This document shows, piece by piece, positions 13,001-23,100 of a DNA stretch of 64,000 bases (the stretch's first letter is position 1; each line of letters begins with the position of its first letter). Origin of the DNA: Rhabdophis nuchalis (Eukaryota > Chordata > Lepidosauria > Squamata > Natricidae); NCBI GenBank assembly GCA_039707465.1, contig CM077643.1, positions 243,744,167 to 243,808,166 on the forward strand, written 5' to 3'. The notes below the pieces were generated by a model. It ran no database searches, was not told where the DNA came from, and saw only the letters and a program-made list of their open reading frames with translations. The position numbers and the translations under genes were made by a program.

Positions 13001-14918
13001 GGACTGCTGGGAATGCTTTGTCTGGGGGGAGCAACTTTGAGAGCCAATGGTCTGCATCACTCAACGGCATGCCCTTCTCTGCTCCTGATCGGGACCATGA
13101 CAGGTTCCTAACAGGCAACTGCGCAGAAGAAAACAAATGTGGCTGGTGGTTTAACAGGTGAGTTAATTGGCAGCAACCCAGGGGTGGGTTACGGCAGTTG
13201 CAACTGCTGGTTTGCTTGTAGTCATGCAGTGCACGCGCATGTGCAGTATTATAAAAATGCTTCTGCGCATGTGCAGAAGCAAAAAACAAGATGGCCATGT
13301 CTGTGGTGGCGCTAAGAGAATCAGTTCAGTATTGTGGCAGGCCTGGGTCACTGCCAGTTCCAGCGACCCAGACTGCCAAACCACTACCAGTTCGGCCGAA
13401 CTGGTAGGAACCCACTACTGCAGCAACCCTTTTGATGTCAAGAGTAGGCAACTGAGCTTATCTCCCTTTTGAATATCTGAATTTAGGGAGGTTTGTAATT
13501 TTGTGCATCATACGCAAATATACCTATTGCCAGTTCTAGAGAAAAATAAATGTGATAGAGATAGGCGAGGAAGTCCAGGTTTCTTCCTCAGCTAGGAAGC
13601 TTCACTGAGTTATCTGAGACCAGGCACCCTCACCTAGCCTAATTCATCCCTCAGGACAGGGGAGAGGATGAAAAGGGAGCCATCTTCAGTTTCCCTCAAG
13701 GGAAATTGAACTTCAAAAAAAGATGAACACAAATCAGTTTACAACCACTAACATTATCTCTAATGTTTTCAGGATGGGAGCGGAAGAGCTTCCATCCTTT
13801 CCATTGCTGCTATATGCTCAAAGGCAAGAAGGTTTAGGGGGGGAAATATCATTATTAACACAATTTCACGTGGCAAAAGGCGAACAAGGAGAATTACAAT
13901 GTAGAGAACAAAAGTAGATTGGTTCTGTTGTTGGTCAAATTATGTAGTGCTTTTGGACAATATGACTTAAAACAGATCAGTTCTCCACACGTCCTAAAAC
14001 TAGATAAAGAGAACCCAATTAAAAACATTATACTTGTTCATTGATTTGTGGAGTAAAGTGATCCAAAGCTACAAGTTGCTGCATGTCAAAAGTATGTCAA
14101 TTTTTGCTTTCAGTAGCTGGTGTATCCTCATATGGCAGCAATATCTGTCTCTGCCAGCAACTAAATGTTTCTGAAAGCTGTTGATCAATTCTGAACATTG
14201 GCTTGGAGAAATTTATGCCCATTTGCTCATTCCTCCTTGAAAAATCATTTTAAGTCACAGATATTGTTGGGCTTCCTCTCATGAACTGTCCACGTCAGGT
14301 CCTTCCACATTTCTATAGGCTTAAGATCAGGCTTTTGACTTGGCCATACCAAACATTAATTTTCTTCTTTGTTAACTATTCTTCAATCGCACAACTTGTG
14401 ATTGTTGTTGTCTTGCTGTACGATCCACTTTCTCTTGAGCCTCAGTTCATGGACAGGTACCCTGACACTTTCCGACAGAATCTGCTGATATAATTCAGAG
14501 GAACTATATGTTTTCATCTGGGTTGGAACATTCCCCTCCCCCAATCCCTGGTTCTGCTCCAGTGCAACTAAAGGTCACCTGGTTGAAAGATAATTCTAAC
14601 ACCAATTGGTCATAATGTAATATCTGGTAATAATTAAGATTTATATCATTTTATCTACTAATTTGCATTTGGGCCATTCCCTGACCTTTCATTAACATCT
14701 TTTTTTGTTTTGTTTTTTCTTCTGACATTTCCACAAGGTGCCATGCAGCAAATCTTAATGGACGATATTACAAGAAAGGGACATACTCTGGTCCCTTTGA
14801 TAATGGAGTGGTTTGGTCAACCTGGCGAGGCTTGTGGTATTCCCTGAAATATACAGCTATGAAAATCAGGTTCCAGTCCTTTCTGGATGGAGAGAGTGGA
14901 AATGGTGAAATCAATTGA
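7258..14918 (+). CDS. Fibrinogen-like protein 1-like gene, complete, 7 coding exons, 336 aa
   Basis: A secreted fibrinogen-domain protein. Coding exons are 7258-7338, 8283-8493, 9727-9886, 11673-11770, 12100-12188, 12967-13157 and 14738-14918. All introns are GT-AG and the joined frame is open for 1011 bp. Residues 1-20 are a hydrophobic signal peptide (MNIPKIQ then a Leu-rich core). Residues 28-60 form a short heptad-like segment. The fibrinogen-related domain runs from about residue 98 to 330. Its hallmarks are visible: [16 protein letters not shown], the calcium-loop motif DRDHDRF (254-260), then the C265-C278 pair with [17 protein letters not shown]1 (hepassocin) of mammals is 312 aa and lacks a collagen region, as here, so FGL1-like fits better than ficolin or angiopoietin. 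Two extra cysteines (the RRC motif and C271) differ from human FGL1 as I recall it. N211-E-T is a possible glycosylation site. It converges with THSD1. Orthology to FGL1 itself is not proven, so no symbol is given. Confidence 0.88.
7636..8033. mobile_element. hAT element, 398 bp, carrying a CTTT microsatellite
   Basis: Termini CAGTGGTGGGTTTCAAATTT and GAAACCCACCACTG; CTTCAATA at 7628-7635 and 8034-8041 is a perfect 8-bp target duplication. It lies in intron 1 of the FGL1-like gene. Inside is the module running from GTCATGTGAC through GCTTAGCAACCAAAATTTTG into a CTTT repeat (about 7809-7895), shared with larger hAT elements with different ends. Confidence 0.88.
8069..8111. repeat. CA dinucleotide microsatellite
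   Basis: ACATACACATACACACACAC and onward, in FGL1-like intron 1. Confidence 0.9.
8283..8493 (+). CDS. FGL1-like coding exon 2
   Basis: Residues 28-97, preceded by a pyrimidine-rich TTACTTTCAG acceptor and closed by CAAG|GTACAC in phase 1. It has a charged, Leu-spaced stretch ([19 protein letters not shown]) typical of the coiled coil before a fibrinogen domain, with two cysteines that could link subunits. Confidence 0.82.
8568..8768 (+). mobile_element. CR1 LINE 3' fragment
   Basis: Encodes remnants of [14 protein letters not shown]...RPNNHLSEM, followed by GGGTTTCCTGC, CCAGAAGACCTCCAAGATCC and an ATTCTATT-type tail. In FGL1-like intron 2. Confidence 0.8.
9100..9200 (+). mobile_element. CR1 LINE extreme 3' end
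   Basis: GGGGATTGGACTTGAAGACC, then CTTCCAACTCTGTTATTCTA and a short ATTCT repeat. About 100 bp survive. Confidence 0.75.
9727..9886 (+). CDS. FGL1-like coding exon 3 (start of fibrinogen domain)
   Basis: Begins after TTGTTTAG and ends CTACCG|GTAAGT. It opens with DCAML, then encodes [19 protein letters not shown], the signature of the fibrinogen-related domain. It enters in phase 1 and leaves in phase 2. Confidence 0.9.
10023..10144. repeat. CT/CCCT-rich microsatellite
   Basis: Pure pyrimidine tract, first CT then mixed CCCT and CCTT units, in FGL1-like intron 3. It generates spurious arginine-rich frames on the minus strand. Confidence 0.9.
10593..11036 (+). mobile_element. Tc1/mariner-type MITE (CCRTATTTTTCGGAGTATAAG family), 3' end lost
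   Basis: Starts TA|CCATATTTTTCGGAATGTAAG and continues with CTCAAAAAAGGGGCTGAAAATC and GTGCATCTTATACACTGAAT, as in the complete copies at 15599 and 45941. Internal duplications and a lost right terminus. Right limit approximate. Confidence 0.7.
11073..11395 (+). mobile_element. tRNA-derived SINE (AGCCAGTTTGGCCTAGTGGTT family) split by a MITE
   Basis: A-box-like AGTTTGGCCTAGTGGTTAAG and GAGTTCTAGTTCCACTTTAG, later GGTGACCTTCGACCAGTCAC and TCAGCCCAACTCACCTCACA, ending ATTTATAAAAATAATACAGC. A 101-bp hAT MITE sits inside. A minus-strand relative is at 48417-48613. Confidence 0.75.
11165..11265. mobile_element. hAT MITE, 101 bp, nested in the SINE
   Basis: CAGGGGTCTCCAACCTTG and CCAAGGTTGGAGACCCCTG termini; target copies AGGTAGGT (11157-11164) and AGCTAGGT (11266-11273) differ at one base. 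Confidence 0.85.
11673..11770 (+). CDS. FGL1-like coding exon 4
   Basis: Follows TTTGTTGCAG and ends TTCAATG|GTAAGT. Encodes [13 protein letters not shown] and [14 protein letters not shown], matching the WxxYKxGFG...EYWLGN core of fibrinogen domains. Confidence 0.9.
12100..12188 (+). CDS. FGL1-like coding exon 5
   Basis: Encodes [22 protein letters not shown] and the NET sequon, the usual strand region 'L(R/K)(I/V)(D/E)L.D..G....A.Y..F'. The donor is GAGACA|GTGAGT. The acceptor is taken at TTTTAG before 12100; AGGAG two codons on would remove one glycine. Confidence 0.85.
12967..13157 (+). CDS. FGL1-like coding exon 6 (calcium-binding loop)
   Basis: Residues 214-277. Encodes [21 protein letters not shown] and [14 protein letters not shown], the calcium loop and ligand-pocket region. 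Acceptor CTTCAG, donor AACAG|GTGAG. A small hAT element begins only 21 bp past this donor. Confidence 0.9.
13179..13420. mobile_element. hAT MITE, 242 bp, 21 bp downstream of FGL1-like exon 6
   Basis: CAGGGGTGGGTTACGGC and GGTAGGAACCCACTACTG termini; CAGCAACC at 13171-13178 and 13421-13428 is a perfect 8-bp duplication. Confidence 0.88.
14738..14918 (+). CDS. FGL1-like coding exon 7 with stop
   Basis: Residues 278-336, after a T-rich tract and CACAAG. Encodes [14 protein letters not shown], then [19 protein letters not shown], the conserved domain end. TGA is at 14916-14918, about 19 residues past the domain core. No canonical AATAAA lies close downstream, so the polyadenylation site is not assigned. 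Confidence 0.88.
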
Positions 14919-17161
14919 GTTTTTTTCCCCAATGCATGTTTGAGGAAGAGAAGCAGCCATGTCAAAATTACTATATACTGTATGTAGACCTTGGCTTGAG
15001 ACCCAGCACACAGGGGGGGAAACTTACAGTAAGGAGCAAAATTATATTTTCCTTTGGTTTGCCAGTCATTGTATTATCCCTGTACACCAGCTGACAATTA
15101 AAAAGATGGCTTTTCATATATACAGAACCTGCCCTCAAAAATGGGCCAGGAAGGGAGGGAAACTCTCTACTTTATTGAAGGCACAAAGGACAATCCTGCT
15201 TATTATTCACTTTTCCTTACAAAAAATATTCAGTTGTTGACTACCGCTTTGCATAAACTGGTATTTTTAATTTTGTTTTTGGAATTCATTTGGTTCCCCC
15301 TTTTCCCCAAAATAACCACCTTTCAAGGAAATGCAGAAATGAAAAATGTAAGTCATTGGGAAGAAAGGGTTTTATGGTACATAAAGAGAGAATGAGATCA
15401 GTTTTGTGGAAATCCCATCAGAACCCTTCTAAGGGAGGGAAGCAGTTTCTGGCTGCTGTAACAGATCGAAAGAATGTTAGATTGGGAAGGCAGGTTTACC
15501 TGGCATCTCCTTGTCCTTTCTAAATTTGTATTTCCAAAACTGATGACTTTCTTAAATTGAAAAAAAGAAAAGTGAAAATCTTGACAACTGCCTAATTACC
15601 GTATTTTTCGGAGTATAAGATGCACCGGAGTATAAGACACACCAAGATTTTGAAGAGGCAAATTTAAAGAACATTTTTTTTGCAGACCTCCCAAAAACAG
15701 CCTGTTTTTTGTCAAAGGGCATGAATAGCTTTTAGGAGGCTTGTAAAGTGCTCCTGGGGAGGGGTGTGGAAGAGGAAAAAACGGCCCATTTTCCACTCAT
15801 TTTAGCCCTCCCCAGCCCCCAGCAGCAGTCTGGAAGCCTCCTAAAGGCTATGCATAGCCATTTTTGCAAAGGGAGTAGGGTTTCGGGAGGCCAAAAATGC
15901 TGTATTCAGTGTATAAGATGCACCAAGATGTTCACCCTCTTTTTTGAGGGAAAAAGGTGCGTCTTATACTCCAAAAAATACAGGTAAGTATAAAGCTAGA
16001 TGTGCATATTCAAAAGAGATTTTTTTAAATTATTCTGAATAAGCACCATGTGTTTAAAGCTGTCACTTTTCAGTTTATGATGTTTGAAATATTACAACGC
16101 CATGATGGGCCAAGTGTAGCTTTGGGATGGATGTTCTCACAGCCTTCTGGTAAAATGCGAACAATTACATTAATTCCTAATGTATGAAAAATTATCTAGC
16201 ATATTTAAATAAGCCATATTTAATACAATTAAACCAGCAGCAATTGCAAAAAGACGTAATCACAATTATATCATTGTCTTTCAAACAGCATAAAAATAAA
16301 CATTAGTTCATTGTTTATCAATGTCTAGAATTTGTCCTTTACAAAACACTAATAACATTTCTTGTTTCACATTACATTTTTTCACTTACATTTTCTGAAA
16401 CAAACACTTTCTATAACTATATGCCAGTGGGAGAAACCAAGCCCAAACTGCTTAATTTTAAACAGTTTCTTCAACTGAAATTTATTGAAGTTTGCAAAAG
16501 ATATGTTTTCTTGAAGGGGGAATAATCTTTTTTAAGGTGGATTCTTCTGAAGCAGAATATTGCTCTGTGACTGAGTATATCTAATAGGCTTGGCAAGTTT
16601 GTAATTGGAGTTGCTATGATGCAAACAGTGGTTAAAGAAGCATCCAGTGCTTGTCCAATAGAAATGAATAGACCGGCTATATTCCAGCTGTGCCTCTAAC
16701 CACACTAACTTCTTAACTAATACCACATGCAGACCTCCAAGTCTGATTTTATAGGCCACCGAATGCCATGGTGTAGAATGTCATAGACATTTTCACAGTC
16801 ACTTAGCAGCCATTGATGAGGAATTTTGAGGATAGTAAGGGTAACCAATTTAAAATATATTATATGCTCCAATACCATTATCCAATACTGTAAACTGTAT
16901 ATGTAAGCATACAGGCTAACTTTGGCATTAAAGGGTCTATTTCTGAGACAGTTTAGAGAGAGACTCTGCACAAGTACATATTTAGTCATTATTTTTGTGT
17001 TAGGGTATCATTTACTTTTCCCAAGTTTTGGCCTGCTTCAATGGAATGATAATGAGGTCTCTTTCCCGTCTTAAGGAGTTTTCTGTTAAAGTACACTTAG
17101 AAAGTTTAAGAGCTTATGCAGTTGCTAATGTTGCAGTTTCCCTTTTTCCCCCACAAGAAAT
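14919..17161. other. Convergent intergenic spacer between the FGL1-like gene and THSD1
   Basis: Holds the 3' UTRs of both genes and one Tc1/mariner MITE. No further exon was recognised. The THSD1 3' UTR probably extends to about 16450. Confidence 0.5.
15599..15984. mobile_element. Tc1/mariner-type MITE, 386 bp
   Basis: Ends CCGTATTTTTCGGAGTATAAG and CTTATACTCCAAAAAATACAGG, flanked by TA at 15597-15598 and 15985-15986. Non-coding interior with the TGTATTCAGTGTATAAGATG segment shared with the other copies. Confidence 0.85.
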
Positions 17162-18537
17162 TCAGATCACCAAATTTTCAGCAGCCAAAGTACTTATTTC
17201 ACCTTCATTTAACTCAAAATATCCAGGCAGGTCATACATTTGTTGTTCTGAGTCAATCAGAGCAAAGGAAGTGTTGTCATAGAAGTGGCATCCAGTATCA
17301 GATGGAAAGCTTTGACATTTGCTCTTTCTATACTGCGAGGGACTCAGGGTCTCTGCTTTCTGGTGATCATGCTTGAGAGTTAGGAAAGTAGATTCTTTCC
17401 TCCAAGTACTGGCAGGATTTAAAAAACGTCCACTTCTGGTTCTTTTATACTCTGAGTTATCAATGCAAGATACGAAAGGTCCCAGTGGACGACTTTGAAC
17501 CAGATCTGGTTTCTTCTCTGGAAGCTTCTGTTTATGAGCAATATGTGCCCCCCAGCTCAATGACTCTGTGGTCAACGGAATGCTGTGATACAGTTCAAGT
17601 TCCGTAGGGTTCTGGGCTGTATTTTTAGATGTAACGCAATGTTGTTTTTCCATAACATGATCCCACACTTTGGCCCTGCAGTGGTTGAACGAAGGCTGAC
17701 TTGGCGTAAGTGTGGACATGCTTCTTTTCCGAAATGGCTTTGCTTTTCTAGTTTCATGAAAACTTGCTGTTCTTCTGAACTGTGAACTTTTTTGGTATCC
17801 TCTTTCTGTTGGTTCTCCTTTGTTATCAAAATATCTGGGATGGCTTCTCCTCATTGAGGAATGATGGGGGCTCCACACGGAATCGGCCTGCAAAAATGCA
17901 CTATCCATTCTAGAACAGGGCCGCTCCCCTGACAACTTTAGGTAATCGGGTGGCTGTTCTGGAAATGGAGATTTGATTCTAAACTTACTTGCCGCAGCTA
18001 CCTCCTGGTTTTCTGTTTTCATTGTGTCCATGAGAGAGTTCTGAGCCACATGATAAAGTTTGGTTGTTTCTGTAAGTCCCTTTTTCTTCATTTCTTTCAA
18101 CTGCTGCTGGGCAAGGCGATAGCTGTAAATGGGAGGGATGATTTTTTGAGCGCTCGACTGCAAATTCTCATGAACTAATCCTCCTCCATCTTCGGGGACC
18201 GAGTGAAGGCTTCTCCTGAAATTCAAGGTTATGTCAGAAGCTTCTCCTGGGGAAAAACAAGAAGTTTCTCCCTCAGAAAAGCTTTCTTGTTGACCTCTGT
18301 CTGGACAAATATCGTCTTCATCAGAATTCTTTCGGAAGCCAGATGATTGAGGAGAGTCACAGTTAACTGGACTACTGCACTTTGTGGTTCTGCAAAGCTT
18401 TCGCCATAAGGTGACAAGGATGGTTGCAAAGATAATTGAGAAGCATAATGATATCCCAGTGATAGTTATTAGATTATTGGCAGCTCTTTCTCCTTCCATT
18501 TCAGGAGACATTGGTGTGAGGAGACCAGTTGTAGTGA
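17162..18537 (-). CDS. THSD1: THSD1 coding exon 4 (membrane helix and cytoplasmic tail)
   Basis: 1376 bp after TTTGTTTCAG, ending at the stop at 17164-17162. Contains the membrane helix (ITGISLCFSIIFATILVTLW), a basic stop-transfer RKLCR, and the long serine-rich tail. A reverse-complement AATAAA at 16471-16476 is a candidate polyadenylation signal for a 3' UTR of about 700 bp. Confidence 0.97.
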
Positions 18538-20143
18538 CTGAAACAAAGAGCAAAGACATCAGATAACAAACAGTTTATAAGTGCCAATCAACCCAACAAA
18601 TTAAAATGCTTACTGTTTGTCACTGTATGGCCTTACAGCACTTTGTAAACTACTTCAGCATTGGCTTCCTGATATCACTGTATGCCAGAACTTCACTAGT
18701 TGAAATGCAATCTTTTAACAGACTGATTTCCGATGATTGGAGATATATAGCTTTGTAGTTACTGCTTTTTACTTAGATGTGATGTTGGAGCTGGCCCAAA
18801 ATAAGTTTGGAGCCAATGTTCTTTCTTTCATAACTAAAATTTATTGCACAATTAAAATATTGTACAAATGTGTGCTATTTGTGCAGAAGTGACAGCCTCA
18901 TTCGAAATGGCTAATCTAACTATTCAAGAAACAAGGCATTTATTGTAAAAAAAATCTACTTTATTGGGACATTTTGGAGCTGCTCTTTGTGTTCCTGATT
19001 TTGTGAAACATTGTTGAGATATGTAAATTAAGACTGAGCAGAAGAAATAAGCTTACCATCTCAACTTAATCAGGCATTTGGGCCAACACAATGCTCTGTT
19101 GACCAGGAAGTGGACAACACCAAATACAGAAATAGTCTCTCTAAAGTAGGACTTGTCTTGCAGTCAATCTTGTTTTGAGACAGAGCAAGCTCTGTATCAA
19201 CCTAAATCTTTTAGATTGGCATGCTTTGGGCAGCAATTCCAAATAGGGCTTATCCTGGGTTTCTTAGGAACTTTGTAATCTAGCACAGGGGTCCCCAACC
19301 CCCGGGCCATGGACCGGTGCCGGTCCGTGGCTGGGTGGGAGCCAGGCCGCAGGGCTGGAGAGGAGGAGGAGGGAGGAGGGGGCAGCCCCCTGAGCAGAGT
19401 GCGCGGGAGAACGCAGGCGCGGCTGTTCGCGCCGTTGGAGTGTGGCTCTTCCTCCTCCCTCGTCGGCGGAAGGACTCCTGGGCGCCGATTCCCTTCCCTG
19501 CTGGCATGCCGGCCACTCGTTTTTTTCCAGGGGCTGCGGAGGCTCCGCCAGCGGGGGAAGGAACTGGCTGGAGAGGAGGAGGAGGGAGGAGAGGGCAGTC
19601 CATTGGGCAGAGCGCGCGGGAGAACGCAGGAGGATGGTGGGGGCTCTTCCTCCACCCTCGTCGTGAGGGTTGCTCCGGCGGCGCACAGGAGTCCCTCCGT
19701 CGACGAGGGTGGAGGAAGAGCACCCACCATCCTCCTGCGTTCTCTCGCGCACTCTCGCGCACTCTGCCCCCTCCTCCCTCCTCCTCCTCTCCAGCCCTGC
19801 AGCCACGGAGCCTGACCGAGCGAACGAGCGACCAAGCGCGGCAGGCGAGCTGAGGAGGCTGGGGGGGGGGGACGACAACAACAGACACACATAGAGAGAC
19901 AGAGAGAGGGAGGGAGGGAGAGAAAGATAGACAGAGACACAGAATGAGTGATTGAGTGAATGCAAGACAGACAGACACACGCGCACACACACAGAGTGAC
20001 AGAGATGGGCAGATGAAGGAGAGAGACAGAGAAAGAAAAAGAAAGAAATAGCGAGAGAAAGGGAAAGAGAGAGAAAGAGAGAAAGAAAGAAATAGCGAGA
20101 GAAAGAAAGAGAGACAGAGACAAAGAAAGAGAAAGAGAGAGAG

Positions 20144-20190
<47 letters not shown>

Positions 20191-23100
20191 ACTTATGACC
20201 ACAGTTGAGGCCAAAAGTTTGGTTGCTAACCAAGATCATTGTTAAGTGAGTTTCACATTTTCCACGTTGGCCCGCCCACCCAGTCACATGACTGCTGAGC
20301 CACTCAGCCGGTCCGCAGAATTTTCTTTAAAATGAAACCGGTCCCTGGTGAAAAAAAGGTTGGGGACCCCTGATCTAGCAGATAAGGTTAAAAATTGCTA
20401 CGCACCATGAATTTGCATAGCTGTCAGTGAAGAATAATTTTATGACATCAGTGTGTCTACCTGTTGTAAGGATATATATCTCAATATGTAAACAATACAT
20501 GGCAGTCTTTTCCAACCTGATGCTCTCTAGATTGGGGGTGTCAAACTGGCGGCCCATGGGCCAGATGCATCACATGCAGGCCATACCAACCCAGCTCTGC
20601 GAAGGGGAAAACATCGCAATACATCACGTGATGGCAGCGTGATTACACAAGTTTGACACCCAAGCTTTAGATGTATGGGCTTGCAACTTGTAACATTTCC
20701 AGTGCATGGATAAATATTATGCCACATTTCCACTGGACTCTAAGTAGCCTTAAATGGAAGTACCCTGGGAAATGTTGATTACATGAGTATATTCAAGTGT
20801 GCCAATCAGACACAGCTCTATACTTGGGTTTTCTTTCTTCAAAGCTGCCTGCCTTAGACTTCCATGCTGACTGTTGTCCCAAAACAATATATTGGGCAGA
20901 GAGAGATCTCTTGAATAGATACAAAAATAATGCAAAATTATATAGACTATAGTGTTTTTGAAACATCAAGCTTACATACTGGGACATTCCTCCAAAGAAC
21001 ACGGAGAAGTTTCTTGTTGCCTTCCTGGGCAACCTTGCATCATGTGGACTGGGAAAGGCATGAGGCATTCCCGAAAACGCTCACGAATGCCACCTCCACA
21101 AGTGGCACTACACGAACTCCAGGCTTGCCAAGTGCTCCAGGATCCTCCTAGGAGAACATAAATTACATTACTATAGGGAAATGTTCTCTGAAAGCTATCA
21201 ACCATCCTGCACAAAAAGCAAGATAGATTAATTTATTACGGTACTTCTAAAGAGTAGATGGAGTCAAATTCCTTGTGGAAACTGAAATTATCCCTCCCCA
21301 AAATATACAGGCAGTCCTTGACTTACGACCACAGTTGAGCCCAAAATTTATGTTGCTAAGCAAGACATTTGTTAAGTGAGTTTTGCTGCATTTTTATGAC
21401 CTTTCTTTCCTCAGTTGTTAAGGAATCACTACAGTTGTTAAGTTAGTAACACAGTCGTTAAGTGAATCTGGCTTCCCCATTGACTTTGTTTGTCAGAAGG
21501 TTGCAAAAGATCACGTGACCCTGGGATATTGCAACCGTCATAATTATGAATTGGTTGCCAAGCATCCAAAATTTTTGTCATGTGACCATGGAGATGCTGC
21601 AACAGTTGTAAGTGTGAAGAACGGTCATCGGTCTCCTTTTTCAGTGCTGCTGTAACTTTGAACAGTCATTAAATGAGCTGTTGTAAGTCGAGGGCTACCC
21701 ATAGACCATTAGTAACTTCAGTTATACAATAGCAGTGTTGGAAGGGACCTTGCAGGTCATCTAGTCCAACTCCCTGCCAGTTGTTATGGGATAGACAAAA
21801 AATCTGGGAAATTCACCAGACTGCAAATGGTAGCAGAAGACCTGAGATATATAAATGCTGTACAGCAAGGTAACACAGCTGAAGCTGATGACCCTTCAAA
21901 AAAATGCATTTTTGTGGAAACTTGCTTTTCAACTGACCAGAAAATAAGCCAAGGCTGATTAGTAGCCTTATATACATATGCATATGTATATATACCCACC
22001 ACAATCTTTTCTTTTAGGGTAAAAAACTTTACGTAAAATGCAGGAAGAAAATGATTAATAAGTCAAACCAATGGGAAGAGTAAGATAAAAATATATAAAT
22101 TGAGCTTCAACCTTCTTCTTCCACAAGCCACTCCATTCCTTTTTATCCTTGCAAACCATTCTTGCTTCTATCTCATCTGTACACTAACGTTTGTTCCTTA
22201 AGCAGCATTCCTGCCCTTATTGCTTATGCTTGAGAGATTAAAAGTGTTACTAACTGGTATTCGCAGATACATTGTACATAAATTAAAAACAGAGATCCAA
22301 AAACACTTTTAGCCACAGCATAATATGGTGCAATTCTACAAGCAAGAATTTTGTCATTTTCATGCCGTCTTGTTTCTGGATGGCTTTCAACATTCTGCAT
22401 AGGTAAAAACAACATGTAGAATGATTGACCTGGGAAACAAACTGCATTTTGTGGTGATCAACACTGCGATTTCTTTCTTCGCTCTGATACTTAATTCCTA
22501 ATAGGTGATGTCATGTTACTGAAGCATTAAGTGATTGTCAGGGAGTGACAATGATGGAGGAGTCACATGTGGTGATGGAGCAAACCTTTTTCTATGCGAT
22601 ACTTCTAGATTCAGTCCCTCAGCATCTCCAGTTAAAGAAGTATAAGAACTGGCAAGAGAGATTAGACTTGTTGGCCATCCAAAATAGGCAATCCTGGGTA
22701 GCGAGCCCAATAAATAATTTGATGTTATATAAATTTTAAAATTTCACATTAGAAACACTTAATGTAGACAAACATGATATAAAAAATTGTGCTGCTCAAA
22801 ATCTGTTCAAACATAGTACTTCTTGATTACAATAATTGCCATTAAGCAAATAACTGTAATATGCCAATTCTGCCCTATATCTCCAGATAACTCCTCTATA
22901 AACAAGAGGGGGACCCTGAATAATTGGTAAAAAGAACATACTTGCTCATTTAAATAAATTAGATTGTGTCAAAATAGGTAAGAATCCAAGATGGGAGAAG
23001 ATAAGGCTGAGCTCAAAATTTCATCCACTAAACTTCAAAACTGCAGGAACTACACTTCAAAGAAGTGTTCGAAACTTTATGGTTATCCACACACTGTTAG

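Larger units (their letters stand above)
19286..20372. mobile_element. Large hAT-type element, copy 1 (1087 bp), with a GC-rich hairpin core
   Basis: Termini CAGGGGTCCCCAACCCC and GGTTGGGGACCCCTG; ATCTAGCA at 19278-19285 and 20373-20380 is a perfect 8-bp target duplication. From the left: GC-rich core (19310-19860) with an inverted repeat, a purine-rich tract of GAGA and GAAA units (19890-20190), then the module shared with the 7636 element. No transposase frame. It lies in THSD1 intron 3 and is inverted relative to copy 2 at 54276. The 300-aa minus-strand frames across it are low-complexity artefacts. Confidence 0.92.

Noticed and set aside
19197..20287. Three overlapping minus-strand frames of 308-335 codons
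   Set aside because: They read through GAAA/GAGA repeats and the GC-rich hairpin of hAT copy 1, giving poly-Ser/Leu/Phe protein in three frames at once; low-complexity artefacts.
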